From Polynucleobacter sp. MWH-Jannik1A5 (GTDB lineage: Bacteria > Pseudomonadota > Gammaproteobacteria > Burkholderiales > Burkholderiaceae): a stretch of DNA of 64,000 nt. Below, piece by piece: positions 1 to 10,443 of the stretch; position 1 is the stretch's first letter, and each line of letters starts with the position of its first letter. The notes under the pieces are model-generated. The model did not search any database. It had not been told where the DNA came from and worked only from the letters and a program-made list of their open reading frames with translations. The stretch lies in contig NZ_JACVPQ010000001.1 in the NCBI RefSeq assembly GCF_018881795.1, positions 283,275 through 347,274 on the forward strand, read 5' to 3'. Made by a program: the position numbers and the translations under genes.

Positions 1-1293
1 ATCGAGATTGGACTAGAGCGCACTGCTTTTATGCACGTTGCTGATATCACGCAGAATAATCCTCAGGCACAAATTGAAAAATTATTGTTTGAAGGTCAAA
101 CCCTTTTAGTACAAGTTCTTAAAGATCCTTTAGGTACAAAAGGAGCGCGCCTTACAACTCAACTCAGCATTGCTGGGCGTAATTTGGTTTACCTACCGCC
201 TGCTGGCAGCGATGCTGCTACCGAAAAATATATTGGCGTCTCTCAACGCATCGATCAACCCGAAGAGCGTGAAGCTATCAAGGCTCGTCTCGCTAGCTTA
301 ATGGCATCCGATGAAAAAGGTGGCATTATCGTGCGCACCAGCGCTCAGGATGCCTCAGACACTGAACTGCAGCATGACATGCTTTACCTACGCACTACCT
401 GGGACAACATCCATGCGGCGATGAAAAATAATCCCGCGCCCACCCTGCTCTATCAAGACCTCAGCTTGGCTGAACGCGTCTTGCGCGATGTGGCCGGAGA
501 AGAAACCACGCAAATTCGAGTTGATTCGGCTGAGAATTTCGAGAAGTTGAAGGCTTTTACTAATGCTTACATGCCTAATCTTTTAGGTAAGCTGACATTG
601 CATCGTGGTGAACGTGCACTCTTTGATTTATTTGATGTCGATGCTGAAATTAATAAGGCACTCGGTCGTCGAGTTGATCTCAAGTCCGGTGGCTATTTGA
701 TGATTGACCAAACCGAGTCTATGACAACGATTGATGTGAACACTGGCAGCTATGTTGGTGCGCGCAATCTGGATGACACTGTTTTCAAAACGAATTTGGA
801 GGCAGCCCAAGCAATTGCAAGGCAGCTACGCTTGCGTAACCTCGGCGGGATCATCATCATTGATTTCATCGACATGGTTGGTAAAGATCATCAAGAGTCT
901 GTATTGCATGAGCTCAAGCGAAATCTAGAACGTGATCATGCTCGCACCTCAGTCAGCGACTTTTCTGCGCTAGGCTTAGTGGAGATGACTCGTAAACGCA
1001 CTCGTGAATCCTTAGCCCATATCACCTGCGAGCCCTGTGCTACCTGCCTTGGCAAGGGTGAAGTGAAAACTGCTCAAACTATTTGTTACGAGATTTTGCG
1101 CGAGATTGTGCGAGAACACCGTCAATTTAACCCAAGAGAATTTAGAATCGTAGCAGCGCCCGATGTGATTGATCTCTTCCTGGAAGAAGAGAATCAATTC
1201 TTGGCGCAGTTAGGTGACTTTATTGGTAAGCCAATTACTCTTCAGGCCGAAGGTAGCTTCCGCCAAGAGCAATACGATATTGTTCTGAGTTAA
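1..1293 (+). CDS. rng: Ribonuclease G, 3' part (5' end outside window)
   Basis: The reading frame is open from base 1, so the gene starts before the window and about 430 residues are visible. RNase G is a single-strand endoribonuclease that matures the 16S rRNA 5' end and decays some mRNAs. The visible part begins inside the S1 domain, and the residues before the first in-window Met (IEIGLERTAFMHVADI) already match the family. The catalytic DNase I-like region shows TTIDVNTGSYVG and, about 45 residues on, IIIIDFIDM, which carry the two metal-binding Asp residues. A Cys-rich segment (CEPCATC) sits where the RNase E/G zinc link lies. The gene is convergent with msbA, 13 bp away. The shortness of the C-terminus favours RNase G over RNase E. 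Confidence 0.93.
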   Translation: MEIGLERTAFMHVADITQNNPQAQIEKLLFEGQTLLVQVLKDPLGTKGARLTTQLSIAGRNLVYLPPAGSDAATEKYIGVSQRIDQPEEREAIKARLASLMASDEKGGIIVRTSAQDASDTELQHDMLYLRTTWDNIHAAMKNNPAPTLLYQDLSLAERVLRDVAGEETTQIRVDSAENFEKLKAFTNAYMPNLLGKLTLHRGERALFDLFDVDAEINKALGRRVDLKSGGYLMIDQTESMTTIDVNTGSYVGARNLDDTVFKTNLEAAQAIARQLRLRNLGGIIIIDFIDMVGKDHQESVLHELKRNLERDHARTSVSDFSALGLVEMTRKRTRESLAHITCEPCATCLGKGEVKTAQTICYEILREIVREHRQFNPREFRIVAAPDVIDLFLEEENQFLAQLGDFIGKPITLQAEGSFRQEQYDIVLS

Positions 1294-1306
1294 ACCTACT
1301 CGTTAA

Positions 1307-3070
1307 TTAAGCGTTAGAAAATTGGATGCGATGCAGGTTGGCATAGAGTCCATCTTGCTTAATCAAATCTTCGTGTGAACCATTTTCTACAATCTGGCCA
1401 TGCTCCAACACCACAATACGATCAGCATGTTCAATAGTTGACAAGCGGTGAGCAATGACCAAGGTAGTTCTACCCGCCATTAGGCGATCAAGCGCATCCT
1501 GCACTTGGCGCTCAGACTCTGAATCCAGGGCTGAAGTGGCTTCGTCCAAAATCAAAATTGGGGCATTTTTATAGATTGCGCGCGCTATCGCCATACGCTG
1601 GCGTTGCCCGCCAGATAAGCGATTACCGTTATCGCCTATCAGGGAATCAATCCCTTCTGGCAACTCTTTAATGAGCGCACTTAAGTTTGCAGCCTCTAAG
1701 GCTTCCATAACACGGCCGCGATCGATGCCAGCTTGATCGCTAGCGCCGTAAGCGACGTTAGCAGCAATCGTATCGTTAAAGAGAATAACGTCCTGGCTCA
1801 CAAATGCGATTTGGCGACGCACATCAGCCAACACAATATCTTCCATTGGAATGTCATCCAGGAAAATATGTCCGTTAGTGGGTTTATAGAATCGAGGCAA
1901 TAAGTTGACGAGAGTGGATTTACCGCCACCAGACGGGCCCACAAAAGCAACGACTTCACCCGGCTTAATGGTGAGATTGATATTGCTGAGGGCATCTTTA
2001 CGATCACCCTCCTGCTCATATGCAAACCCAACATTCTCGAATCGAATGCCGCCTTTAGCCTTGTCAAGTGGCTTCATGTTTTGCTTGCGCTCTTCACCCT
2101 CTTCAAAAGGTTGATCCATTAATCCAAAAATCATCTCTGCTGCAGTGAGGCCGCGTTGGAGGGGTTGATTAATGTCGGCCAAGTGCTTCAGCGGGGAAAT
2201 CACCAACATCATGGCGGTAATGAAAGCTGCAAAACCCCCAACAGTAGTGCCTTCGGTGGCTGATTGCATCAAGGCAATCACGAGAACTACGGATAAGGCC
2301 ATGGAGGCAATCAACTGAGTAATAGGTTGATTCAAGCCACCCGCCACTGCAGACTTCAGAGCAAATTGGCGTAAACGCTCTGCCTTTTGCTGGAATCGAC
2401 CCATCTCATAGTCTTGGGCGCCATGCACTTTAACAATTTTGTAACCAGCTGCAGCCTCTTCAACGATATAAGCAAGATCGCTGGTAAGTGTTTGTTGTTC
2501 GCGATTAAGCGATCTTAGTCGACGATTAATTTTGCTCATGATGAATGCAATCACCGGGAAAATAATCAAGACAACTAATGTCAATTGCCAATTTAAATAG
2601 ATTAAGTAACCCATCAAACCAACTACGGTTAGCGAATCTCGCACCAAGCTGATTAACATGCCGCCCATCACGGTAAGTACATTATTTACCTCAAATACCA
2701 CGCCATTAATTAAAGTAGATGCAGAGTTCTTTTGAAAAAAGGTTGTACTAGCATGCAATAGCGTTTGAAACATTTGCTCACGCAATTTCAGCAACACAGA
2801 GTTAATCACCTTAGTTAGCAAATAACTCGACAGAAATTGTGCCAAGCTGCGTACCAAAGCCAAGCCCACCAAGAAAACCGGCACTTGCCAAAGCTTGCTA
2901 TTGAGCTGTCCAGTAAAACCGCGATCCAATAAAGGCTTCATCAGGGCTGGAATGGAGGTCTCGGCAGCAGCCACTACAGCCATAGCCAAAAGGGACCCAA
3001 TAATCAAGCCAATATGGGGCTTTAGGTACGTAATTAAGCGATTTAAGGAGGTACGGTCTTGAGCATTCAT
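1307..3070 (-). CDS. msbA: Lipid A export ATP-binding/permease protein MsbA
   Basis: Half-size ABC exporter of 587 residues that flips lipid A-core across the inner membrane. The N-terminal half has about six hydrophobic helices. The C-terminal nucleotide-binding domain shows Walker A (GPSGGGKST), signature (LSGGQRQR), Walker B ([11 protein letters not shown]) and H-loop (VIAHRLST). The frame is open to 3238, but the Met at 3070 (MNAQDRTSL) is preferred: it gives the usual family length and avoids overlap with the divergent glycosyltransferase that begins at 3081. The neighbourhood of LPS glycosyltransferases supports a role in LPS export. Only 10 bp separate the two start codons, so each promoter must lie within the other gene. 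Confidence 0.93.
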   Translation of the reverse strand: MNAQDRTSLNRLITYLKPHIGLIIGSLLAMAVVAAAETSIPALMKPLLDRGFTGQLNSKLWQVPVFLVGLALVRSLAQFLSSYLLTKVINSVLLKLREQMFQTLLHASTTFFQKNSASTLINGVVFEVNNVLTVMGGMLISLVRDSLTVVGLMGYLIYLNWQLTLVVLIIFPVIAFIMSKINRRLRSLNREQQTLTSDLAYIVEEAAAGYKIVKVHGAQDYEMGRFQQKAERLRQFALKSAVAGGLNQPITQLIASMALSVVLVIALMQSATEGTTVGGFAAFITAMMLVISPLKHLADINQPLQRGLTAAEMIFGLMDQPFEEGEERKQNMKPLDKAKGGIRFENVGFAYEQEGDRKDALSNINLTIKPGEVVAFVGPSGGGKSTLVNLLPRFYKPTNGHIFLDDIPMEDIVLADVRRQIAFVSQDVILFNDTIAANVAYGASDQAGIDRGRVMEALEAANLSALIKELPEGIDSLIGDNGNRLSGGQRQRMAIARAIYKNAPILILDEATSALDSESERQVQDALDRLMAGRTTLVIAHRLSTIEHADRIVVLEHGQIVENGSHEDLIKQDGLYANLHRIQFSNA

Positions 3071-3080
3071 ATAATGAATT

Positions 3081-3842
3081 ATGCCCACGTTATCCGTCAT
3101 ACTCATCACCCGCAATGAAGAGGCCAATCTGGCCGACTGTCTGGCCTCCCTGGAGGGGATTGCCCAGCAGATCGTGATTGTGGATACCAATAGCGCTGAC
3201 TGCACCCTAGAAATAGCCCAAAACCATGGGGCAACCATCTCCCAGCCTTCAGACTGGCCTGGATTTGGCCCCCAAAAGAACCGGGCTCTGGATCTTGCAA
3301 CAGGCGATTGGGTGCTCTCTTTGGACGCCGATGAAAGGTTAACTCCTGCCCTGCGCTCAGAAATCCAGACGGCAATTCACCATAGCGCTCATGTGGACTG
3401 CTTTGCCATTCCCAGATTGTCTTGGTACTGCGGTCGATTTATCCGCCACTCCGGATGGAGCCCTGATTATGTTGACCGTCTCTTTAAGCGTGGGACTGCC
3501 CGCTTTTCTAATGACCTAGTGCATGAACGGCTCATTCCCAATGGGCAGGTCGCCAAACTAGAAAACCCGATGTTGCATTACAGCTTTATGAACTACTCTC
3601 AAGTTTTGCAAAAACTTGATCGCTATTCGACTGCATCGGCAGAGCAAGCATTTGCCAAGGGTAAAACTAGCAGTCCTCTAAAAGCTGTTCTTCATGGTGT
3701 TTGGGCATTTATTCGCACCTATATTATTCGCGTAGGTTTTTTAGATGGCGCGCAAGGGTTTGCTTTAGCCGTATCTAATGGTCAAGGCACTTACTACCGC
3801 TATATCAAGCTCTGGCACCTCAACCAGGAAGCGAATAAATGA
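3081..3842 (+). CDS. Family 2 glycosyltransferase, WaaE/KdtX-like
   Basis: 253 residues with a GT-A fold glycosyltransferase 2 domain. The N-terminus shows the nucleotide-binding strand ([10 protein letters not shown]) and VDTNSADCT, then the DXD-type metal site SLDADERL near residue 85. The sequence resembles the WaaE/KdtX group, which adds a hexose to the inner core of lipopolysaccharide at the cytoplasmic face. The stop codon overlaps the next glycosyltransferase start (ATGA at 3839), so the genes are translationally coupled. The family is clear; the exact sugar donor and acceptor cannot be read from sequence. Confidence 0.85.
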   Translation: MPTLSVILITRNEEANLADCLASLEGIAQQIVIVDTNSADCTLEIAQNHGATISQPSDWPGFGPQKNRALDLATGDWVLSLDADERLTPALRSEIQTAIHHSAHVDCFAIPRLSWYCGRFIRHSGWSPDYVDRLFKRGTARFSNDLVHERLIPNGQVAKLENPMLHYSFMNYSQVLQKLDRYSTASAEQAFAKGKTSSPLKAVLHGVWAFIRTYIIRVGFLDGAQGFALAVSNGQGTYYRYIKLWHLNQEANK

Positions 3843-4618
3843 TTTCGATTTTGTTGGCCACCTACAACTGGCCACAAGCGCTTAAGCTTTGTCTCGAATC
3901 ACTTGCAACTCAAACAGATATAGGCTTTGAGATCATTATTGCCGATGATGGCTCCACTGAGAGCACCAAACAGGTCATTGAATCGTTTAAGCATTCATCT
4001 CCCATAGCCATCACGCATTTATGGCAAGAAGATATTGGTTTTCGGAAAACCAAAATACTCAATCAAGCGATTGATGCAGCCCATGGTGACTACCTGGTAT
4101 TTCTGGATGGGGATTGCATTGTTCAGCCTGACTTTATAGCGCAGCATCGCGAATTGGCACAAAAAGGATATCTCGTCACCGGTAGCCGAGTGCTACTCAG
4201 TGAAGATCTCACTCAAGAGTTGCTCACCTGGCCTCAATGGAACTTCTCCACCTTCTGCACAGCTCTATTCAGCAAAAGAATTACTGGAGGCATTAATAAA
4301 TACTGGCCTCTCAAAATAAAGCTGGGTAATGGCTCATGGCGTAATTACAAAAAATTTGTTTGGCGCCGTATCAAAGGTTGCAATATGGCCTGCTGGAAAT
4401 CAGATGCTAAAGCCATTAATGGCTTTGATGAAACTATGACTGGTTGGGGCCATGAAGATGCCGATTTTGTTTTTAGATTGCAGCAACATGGCATCGCCCG
4501 TAAATCGGGCTCCTGGTCGACTGAAGTACTGCACCTTTTCCATAAAATTCATGATCAAAGCAATGCTGCTGAGAACGCACGGCGCGTGCGTGAAAAAATC
4601 ATGGCAAAGGCACTGTAA
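3839..4618 (+). CDS. Family 2 glycosyltransferase with GT7-like C-terminal motif
   Basis: 259 residues. The N-terminal GT2 fold shows SILLATYNWP, IIADDGSTEST and the DXD-type site FLDGDCIV. Near the C-terminus, NGFDETMTGWGHEDADF resembles the acceptor/metal region of the Glyco_transf_7C domain found in beta-1,4-galactosyltransferase-like enzymes. It overlaps the preceding gene by 4 bp and is followed 14 bp later by a heptosyltransferase-type gene, so it probably acts in LPS core or O-chain building. Donor specificity is unknown. Confidence 0.83.
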   Translation: MISILLATYNWPQALKLCLESLATQTDIGFEIIIADDGSTESTKQVIESFKHSSPIAITHLWQEDIGFRKTKILNQAIDAAHGDYLVFLDGDCIVQPDFIAQHRELAQKGYLVTGSRVLLSEDLTQELLTWPQWNFSTFCTALFSKRITGGINKYWPLKIKLGNGSWRNYKKFVWRRIKGCNMACWKSDAKAINGFDETMTGWGHEDADFVFRLQQHGIARKSGSWSTEVLHLFHKIHDQSNAAENARRVREKIMAKAL

Positions 4619-4632
4619 ATACTCATACTGCT

Positions 4633-5790
4633 ATGACGAATTACTCTGCCCTCAAGCCTAAGAAAGTGCTATTCATTGCCACACGGCAGATTGGTGACGT
4701 GCTGGTAACAACCCCCCTTATTAGCAAGGCAAGAGAGCTCTGGCCAGATGCGGAGTTTCACTTCTTGGGATATCGCGGCAAGCTAGAGATGCTGCATGGT
4801 AATCCCGATATCGCTGAGATCATCGAGACCTCTGATCGCCCAGGATTTGGTGAATACCTCTCTTTATTTAATCGCCTATTTCAGCGCTATGACCTGGCTG
4901 TTGTAACCCAACCTAGCGACCGAGCCTACCTATATGGCTTAGTGTCAGCTTTTAGAAGAGTTGGCGTTCTCGGTGGTCATCCTCAAGGCAAAGATTCTGC
5001 AGATCAACACAAGCGTAGCAAGAGTGAGAAGCAAAATGCCTGGAAGAAGTTCATCTGCATCCACACCGTGGATATTGATTACTTTAATCAACACGTCATT
5101 ACAGAAAAGCTGCGCCTTCTAGAAGCCTTCTTTAAAAATCCAGCGGATTTATTCTCAAAACAGATCTCGGTGACGCCTCCTGAAGGCGAACCCTTAACAC
5201 CCGTCATCGCTAGTGAACTCAAGCAACCCTATGTCGTCATACATCCAGGACCTCTGACCGCTTATAAACGTTGGCCACTCGCATACTGGCAAGAGCTCAT
5301 TACCTGGTTGGTTAATCAAGGCTTTCAGATCGTACTAAGCGCTTCACCCGCAAAGCAAGATGTGCAACTGAATCACGACATCATGTCTTTATTGGCGGAA
5401 GATATAAAGAGTAAGGTGATTAACGCTGCTGGCAAGTTATCTATTCCACAGGCGGGGACGCTCATTCGTAGTGCTACTGTATACATTGGAGTAGATACGT
5501 CCATTACGCATTTAGCAGCAGCTTGTAATACTCCTACTATCGCCCTCTTTGGTGCCACACCCCCAACCAACTTTGGCCCATGGCCTAATGGTTTTGTAGG
5601 TGAGCAGCCTTTTCAACTACGTGCTCGCTCACAAACCGTGGGCTATGTCACCATTTTGCAAGGCCCAGGTGAATGCGTACCTTGCCGCAAAGCAGGATGC
5701 CTTGATAAAGCAGATAGCTATAGCGAGTGTTTGGATCTACTAGAGCCTAAACAAGTAATTGAAGCGATTCAGAGGATCTTGCCAAGCTAA
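4633..5790 (+). CDS. Family 9 glycosyltransferase (heptosyltransferase-like)
   Basis: 385 residues, GT-B fold, GT9 family, which transfers ADP-heptose onto the LPS inner core. The N-terminal domain begins with VLFIATRQIGDVLVTTPL, the acceptor-side signature. The C-terminal domain shows HPGPLTAYKRWP and YIGVDTSITHLAAAC, the donor-binding signature of RfaC/RfaF/RfaQ proteins, followed by PTIALFGATPP. It is the last gene of a three-gene glycosyltransferase operon and is convergent with dnaE, 26 bp away. It resembles RfaQ (heptosyltransferase III) but the exact step is not certain. Confidence 0.87.
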   Translation: MTNYSALKPKKVLFIATRQIGDVLVTTPLISKARELWPDAEFHFLGYRGKLEMLHGNPDIAEIIETSDRPGFGEYLSLFNRLFQRYDLAVVTQPSDRAYLYGLVSAFRRVGVLGGHPQGKDSADQHKRSKSEKQNAWKKFICIHTVDIDYFNQHVITEKLRLLEAFFKNPADLFSKQISVTPPEGEPLTPVIASELKQPYVVIHPGPLTAYKRWPLAYWQELITWLVNQGFQIVLSASPAKQDVQLNHDIMSLLAEDIKSKVINAAGKLSIPQAGTLIRSATVYIGVDTSITHLAAACNTPTIALFGATPPTNFGPWPNGFVGEQPFQLRARSQTVGYVTILQGPGECVPCRKAGCLDKADSYSECLDLLEPKQVIEAIQRILPS

Positions 5791-5816
5791 AGTAGTGGCA
5801 AGCTCGAAAAACTTGC

Positions 5817-8800
5817 TTAGTGGTACTGAACCTGCACAGGGTCTTTTTGTTTGGAAGCCAAGATTTGGCTCAAACTATGTAAGCAAGCATCATCTGGATA
5901 GATGCGCAGCTCTTCTGGGAACTGCATTAAACAGGCGCCGCCGCTAGTTGTCACCGCAGCAGTCAACATCAAGCCCTTCATGCCATCATTTGAGCCTGAT
6001 AAAGCTGGAGCAGTAGCTCCTAACTTAGGATCTCTGACACGATTGGCCATCAAGTAAGGATTGATTTGGCTACGCAGCATCTTGATATCAATAGCGTTAT
6101 CAATACATACGTGAACGTTACGAGCAAAACGCATTCGAGCACCGGTGATGTCCATCACCGCCTCAGACACAATCCGCATGCCGCCTGAGAACTTATCTGG
6201 GGTCACATTCACTTTAGCGACCAAGAGCTCATCTTCCTTGAGCCATGAGCGATTAGGCTCATACACTTCGCTATACAAAGTGACTTCCAGGGCTGCAGTG
6301 CCATCATCAATTGTCGCAATCATCATACGGCCGCGCTGGCCAGTCAACATCCGTGCTGAAGTGATAATGCCAGCGATCAGCTGATCTTTACCTTCGGCAA
6401 CTTTTGATAAAGGTTGACGAATGAAGTGGGAGGTCTCGTCACGATAGGCATCAAACATATGACCCGTTAAACAAAGTCCTAAAGCATTCTTCTCTTCTTG
6501 TAAGCGCTTCTTCTCAGACCAAACAGGCTCACGCACTAACTCTGGTAGATGGCGATTCTCTTCGCCAGCATCTTCAAATAAGCTCACCTGGTGAATCGAA
6601 GCCTCAGCTTGCTCGGCAGCTTCAATCGCTCTTGCTAAAGAAGCAAGTAAGGTAGATCGAATGTCATACAAATTACCACCGGCAGGCACGGAGTCACGAT
6701 ACAGGCTATCAAATGCACCAGCACGCATGAGTGCTTCAATCGCACGGCGATTCACCTGTCTGCGGTCTACACGGGCACAGAAATCAAACAGATCCTTAAA
6801 TGGTCCGCCAGTTTCTCGCGCGTTAACTATCGACTCAATTGCAGCCTCGCCGGTACCGCGAACAGCACCGAGACCATAACGGACATGACTAATTGGGGAG
6901 TCTGGGGGTGCATCGGGTGCACGCAATGGCGTGAAATCATAAACACCCGTATTAATGTCTGGTGAGAACACCCGAATGTTGTTGGCCAAGCAATCGTCAT
7001 ACAGAATCTTTACCTTATCGGTGTCATCCATAGCGAGCGATAAGTTGGCCGCCATAAATTCGGCTGGGTAATACGCCTTAAGCCAAGCAGTTTGATAAGC
7101 TAGAAGTGCATATGCAGCAGCGTGAGACTTATTAAATCCATAGCCCGCAAAACGCTCCATCAAGTCATAGATCTCGTTGGCCTTACCTTCAGAGATACCA
7201 CCGGCTTTTGCGCCATCGCTAAAGATCTTGCGATGCTGTGCCATTTCTTCTGGCTTTTTCTTACCCATCGCACGACGCAACATGTCAGCGCCGCCTAATG
7301 AGTAGCCGCCAATCATCTGTGCCATCTGCATCACCTGCTCTTGGTAAACCATGATGCCGTAGGTTTCACGCAAAACAGGCTCAATACGCGGATCGGGATA
7401 CTCTACTTTTTGACGGCCATGCTTACGCTCAATAAAGTCTGGGATCAAGTCCATTGGACCTGGGCGATACAAGGCCACCAAAGCAATGATGTCTTCAAAG
7501 CGGTCGGGCTTGGCTTCACGAAGCATGCCTTGCATGCCGCGGCTTTCTAGCTGGAATACTGCAACAGTATTAGCACGCTTGAGAACATCAAATGCTTTTT
7601 CATCATCGAGCGGTATCTCCCCAATATTCCAATCTCTGCGATCAACATGTAAAGTTTTAATCCAGCGCTCTGCAGCCGCCAAGATGGTTAGGGTGGTTAA
7701 GCCCAAGAAGTCAAACTTCACCAAGCCAATCGCTTCTACGTCATCTTTATCAAACTGACTAATGACGGAGCTACTGTCTTGATCTTTACTTTCTTGGGTA
7801 TACAGCGGACAAAAATCAGTGAGACGCCCAGGAGCAATCAACACACCACCCGCGTGCATACCGACGTTACGAGTCATACCTTCTAACTGCTGCGCCAAAG
7901 ATAGTAATTGACGCACCTCGTCTTCATTCTTCTCGCGTTCGGCTAATTGCTTCTCTTCCTTCTTTGCCATCTCAATAGTCATATATTGACCTGGCTTATT
8001 CGGCACCAGCTTAGCAATGCCATCCACAAAGTTATAGCCCTGCTCTAGTACGCGACCCACGTCACGAATCGCCGCTCTGGCAGCCATCGTTCCAAAAGTC
8101 GCAATCTGACTGACTGCATCCTTACCGTATTTATCTTTTACGTACTGGATCACACGGTCACGACCGTGCTGACAGAAGTCAATATCGAAGTCGGGCATCG
8201 ATACCCGCTCTGGATTTAAGAAGCGCTCAAAGAGCAAGTTGTAACGCAGTGGATCTAAGTCGGTAATACCGAGTGAGTAAGCCACCAAAGAGCCCGCACC
8301 AGATCCACGACCTGGACCCACCGGTACGCCATTATTTTTTGCCCAGTTGATAAAGTCGGCCACGATTAAGAAGTAGCCTGGGAAGCCCATTTGAGAAATG
8401 GTCTTCACCTCGAACACTAAACGCTCGTGATAACGCGCCATTTCTTTTTCACGCTCTTCTACGTCCGGGAAGTTGCGCTCCATGTGGCGCTTCAAACCGA
8501 TCTCAGATTGCTGCAATAAATAATCTTCCAAGCTAATTCCAGGCGGAATTGGAAAATCAGGTAAGCGCGGCTGACCTAAAACTAAAGAGAGATTGCATCG
8601 CTTAGCGATTTCAACCGAGTTGGCTATGGCTGCTGGCAAGTCAGCGAAACGCTTTTCCATCTCCTCTTGGGTGAGGAAGTATTGCTCTTCATTAAACTTT
8701 TTAGTGCGGCGAGGATTGCCCAGCAATTCACCTTCGGCAATACAGACACGGGCCTCATGCGCCGTGAAATCACTTCTCTGCATGAACTGCACTGGATGGG

Positions 8801-9434
8801 TTGCAACTACTGGTAAATCCAAATCACTAGCAAGATGACATGCCAGTTGCAGTTGTTTTTCATCCTGAGGATTGCCGCCGCGCTGAACTTCAATATAGAA
8901 AGACTTTGGGAATAGCTTTTCATAACGCCGCGCAACAATCTTGGCATGATCTTCTTGGCCAGCTAACAATGCCGTTCCAACTTCACCCATACGCGCACCT
9001 GAGAGTGCAATCAATCCATAAGACAAAGTGCGTTTTGCTGCTTTATCCTCCGCTTTAGCAGCAGGCTCACTAAACCAAGCTGAATCCACTTCAGCGCGAC
9101 CGCGAGATTGATTATCGAGAGATGCTCTACTGAGCAACTCACATAAATTGAGATAGCCAGAATGGTTTTGTACTAATAACAGTAAACGATAGGGCTGATC
9201 CGGATCCTGAGGATTACTAATCCAAACATCAGCACCCGCAATCGGCTTGATACCACTCGAGCGTGCAGCAGTGTAAAAACGCACCAAACCAAATAAATTA
9301 CTTAAATCCGTGATGGCTAGGGCACCCATCTCGTCTTTGACAGCTGCTGCGACCGCATCATCAATGCGAACGACTCCATCCGTAATCGAAAACTCGGAAT
9401 GGACGCGGAGATGAACAAAACGGGGTGAAGCCAT
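5817..9434 (-). CDS. dnaE: DNA polymerase III alpha subunit
   Basis: 1205 residues, the replicative polymerase catalytic subunit. An N-terminal PHP domain (FVHLRVHSEFSITDG) is followed by the family C polymerase core with PGRGSGAGSLVAY and the catalytic acidic motif PDFDIDF near residue 425. Then come the beta-clamp-binding and helix-hairpin-helix region and a C-terminal OB-fold (LIAGIITSARMLTGQRG). The length is somewhat above the 1160 residues of E. coli DnaE, as usual in Burkholderiales. It is divergent from gluQ, whose first ATG begins 4 bp from this start codon. Confidence 0.97.
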   Translation of the reverse strand: MASPRFVHLRVHSEFSITDGVVRIDDAVAAAVKDEMGALAITDLSNLFGLVRFYTAARSSGIKPIAGADVWISNPQDPDQPYRLLLLVQNHSGYLNLCELLSRASLDNQSRGRAEVDSAWFSEPAAKAEDKAAKRTLSYGLIALSGARMGEVGTALLAGQEDHAKIVARRYEKLFPKSFYIEVQRGGNPQDEKQLQLACHLASDLDLPVVATHPVQFMQRSDFTAHEARVCIAEGELLGNPRRTKKFNEEQYFLTQEEMEKRFADLPAAIANSVEIAKRCNLSLVLGQPRLPDFPIPPGISLEDYLLQQSEIGLKRHMERNFPDVEEREKEMARYHERLVFEVKTISQMGFPGYFLIVADFINWAKNNGVPVGPGRGSGAGSLVAYSLGITDLDPLRYNLLFERFLNPERVSMPDFDIDFCQHGRDRVIQYVKDKYGKDAVSQIATFGTMAARAAIRDVGRVLEQGYNFVDGIAKLVPNKPGQYMTIEMAKKEEKQLAEREKNEDEVRQLLSLAQQLEGMTRNVGMHAGGVLIAPGRLTDFCPLYTQESKDQDSSSVISQFDKDDVEAIGLVKFDFLGLTTLTILAAAERWIKTLHVDRRDWNIGEIPLDDEKAFDVLKRANTVAVFQLESRGMQGMLREAKPDRFEDIIALVALYRPGPMDLIPDFIERKHGRQKVEYPDPRIEPVLRETYGIMVYQEQVMQMAQMIGGYSLGGADMLRRAMGKKKPEEMAQHRKIFSDGAKAGGISEGKANEIYDLMERFAGYGFNKSHAAAYALLAYQTAWLKAYYPAEFMAANLSLAMDDTDKVKILYDDCLANNIRVFSPDINTGVYDFTPLRAPDAPPDSPISHVRYGLGAVRGTGEAAIESIVNARETGGPFKDLFDFCARVDRRQVNRRAIEALMRAGAFDSLYRDSVPAGGNLYDIRSTLLASLARAIEAAEQAEASIHQVSLFEDAGEENRHLPELVREPVWSEKKRLQEEKNALGLCLTGHMFDAYRDETSHFIRQPLSKVAEGKDQLIAGIITSARMLTGQRGRMMIATIDDGTAALEVTLYSEVYEPNRSWLKEDELLVAKVNVTPDKFSGGMRIVSEAVMDITGARMRFARNVHVCIDNAIDIKMLRSQINPYLMANRVRDPKLGATAPALSGSNDGMKGLMLTAAVTTSGGACLMQFPEELRIYPDDACLHSLSQILASKQKDPVQVQYH

Positions 9435-9437
9435 GAG

Positions 9438-10403
9438 ATGATTTTAGCTGTGTCGACACCTAAAAACCTTGCATCCCCAGCCGGCGGCTATCGCGGGCGA
9501 TTTGCCCCATCCCCTACCGGACCACTCCATGCCGGATCCCTAGCCACAGCCCTTGGAAGCTGGCTAGATGCCCGTAAAAATGGGGGCAAATGGCTACTCA
9601 GAATCGAGGATTTAGACACCCCTCGCTGCATCCCCGAAGCAACCCAGCAAATACAGTCCCAATTGCTCGCCTGCGGGCTTTCTTGGGATGAGGAGATCAT
9701 CTATCAATCCCAGCGCCAAGAGGCCTACCAAGCTGCCTTAGAGCGCTTAAATGGACAAGGATGCCTATATGCCTGCACCTGCTCCAGGCAAACCATTGCC
9801 AATGCCCTGATCAGGCTTGGCATAGAAACCCCTCGAAACCAAGAAATGGTCTATCCAGGCACCTGCCGGCCTACCACTTTGGGTATCGCCGATTTAAATC
9901 GTAATCCTCAGCCCACTCTTCAAGATTTAAAAAGGGCTTGGCGTATCGCTCTTCCGGCGGATTGCCATATTCAATTTCAGGATTTAGGGTTAGGCCAGCA
10001 AAGCCAAGATCTCAATACTGCAGTAGGTGATTTTGTTCTACGGAGAAGCGATGGCCTGTTTACCTATCAACTTGCTGTTGTCGTCGATGATGCAGAGCAA
10101 GGCATTACTCATATCGTCCGTGGCGAAGATTTATTAAGCAATACTGCAAGACAAATTTACTTGCAGGACTTGCTAGGATACATAAGACCAGAGTATCTGC
10201 ACTTACCTTTAGTACTCGATGAGCATGGTGAAAAACTGAGCAAGCAAACATTGGCAACACAAATCAATACTCAAGATGAAAAACACTCGCTCATCGAGTT
10301 ACGTAAGGCTGCCAAACATTTGGGGTTACGTAATTTGCCTGATGGCGAGAATGTCACTATTGCAGAGTGGCTACTGGCAGCCACTCATGTGTGGAAAAGC
10401 TAA
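9438..10403 (+). CDS. gluQ: Glutamyl-Q tRNA(Asp) synthetase
   Basis: 321 residues, a GluRS paralogue lacking the anticodon-binding domain. It attaches glutamate to the queuosine base of tRNA(Asp). The class I signature appears as RFAPSPTGPLHAGS (HIGH-like), followed by LLRIEDLDTPR, a cysteine zinc-site region (CLYACTCSRQ) and the KMSKS-like KLSKQ. Family members start close to the RFAPSPTG motif, so the GTG at 9450 is an alternative start. The window also holds queG, another queuosine-pathway gene, about 8.4 kb away. Confidence 0.92.
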   Translation: MILAVSTPKNLASPAGGYRGRFAPSPTGPLHAGSLATALGSWLDARKNGGKWLLRIEDLDTPRCIPEATQQIQSQLLACGLSWDEEIIYQSQRQEAYQAALERLNGQGCLYACTCSRQTIANALIRLGIETPRNQEMVYPGTCRPTTLGIADLNRNPQPTLQDLKRAWRIALPADCHIQFQDLGLGQQSQDLNTAVGDFVLRRSDGLFTYQLAVVVDDAEQGITHIVRGEDLLSNTARQIYLQDLLGYIRPEYLHLPLVLDEHGEKLSKQTLATQINTQDEKHSLIELRKAAKHLGLRNLPDGENVTIAEWLLAATHVWKS

Positions 10404-10443
10404 ATCACTTCGCTTTTCTTCTTGCAATTGATTTTTGGTTTCT

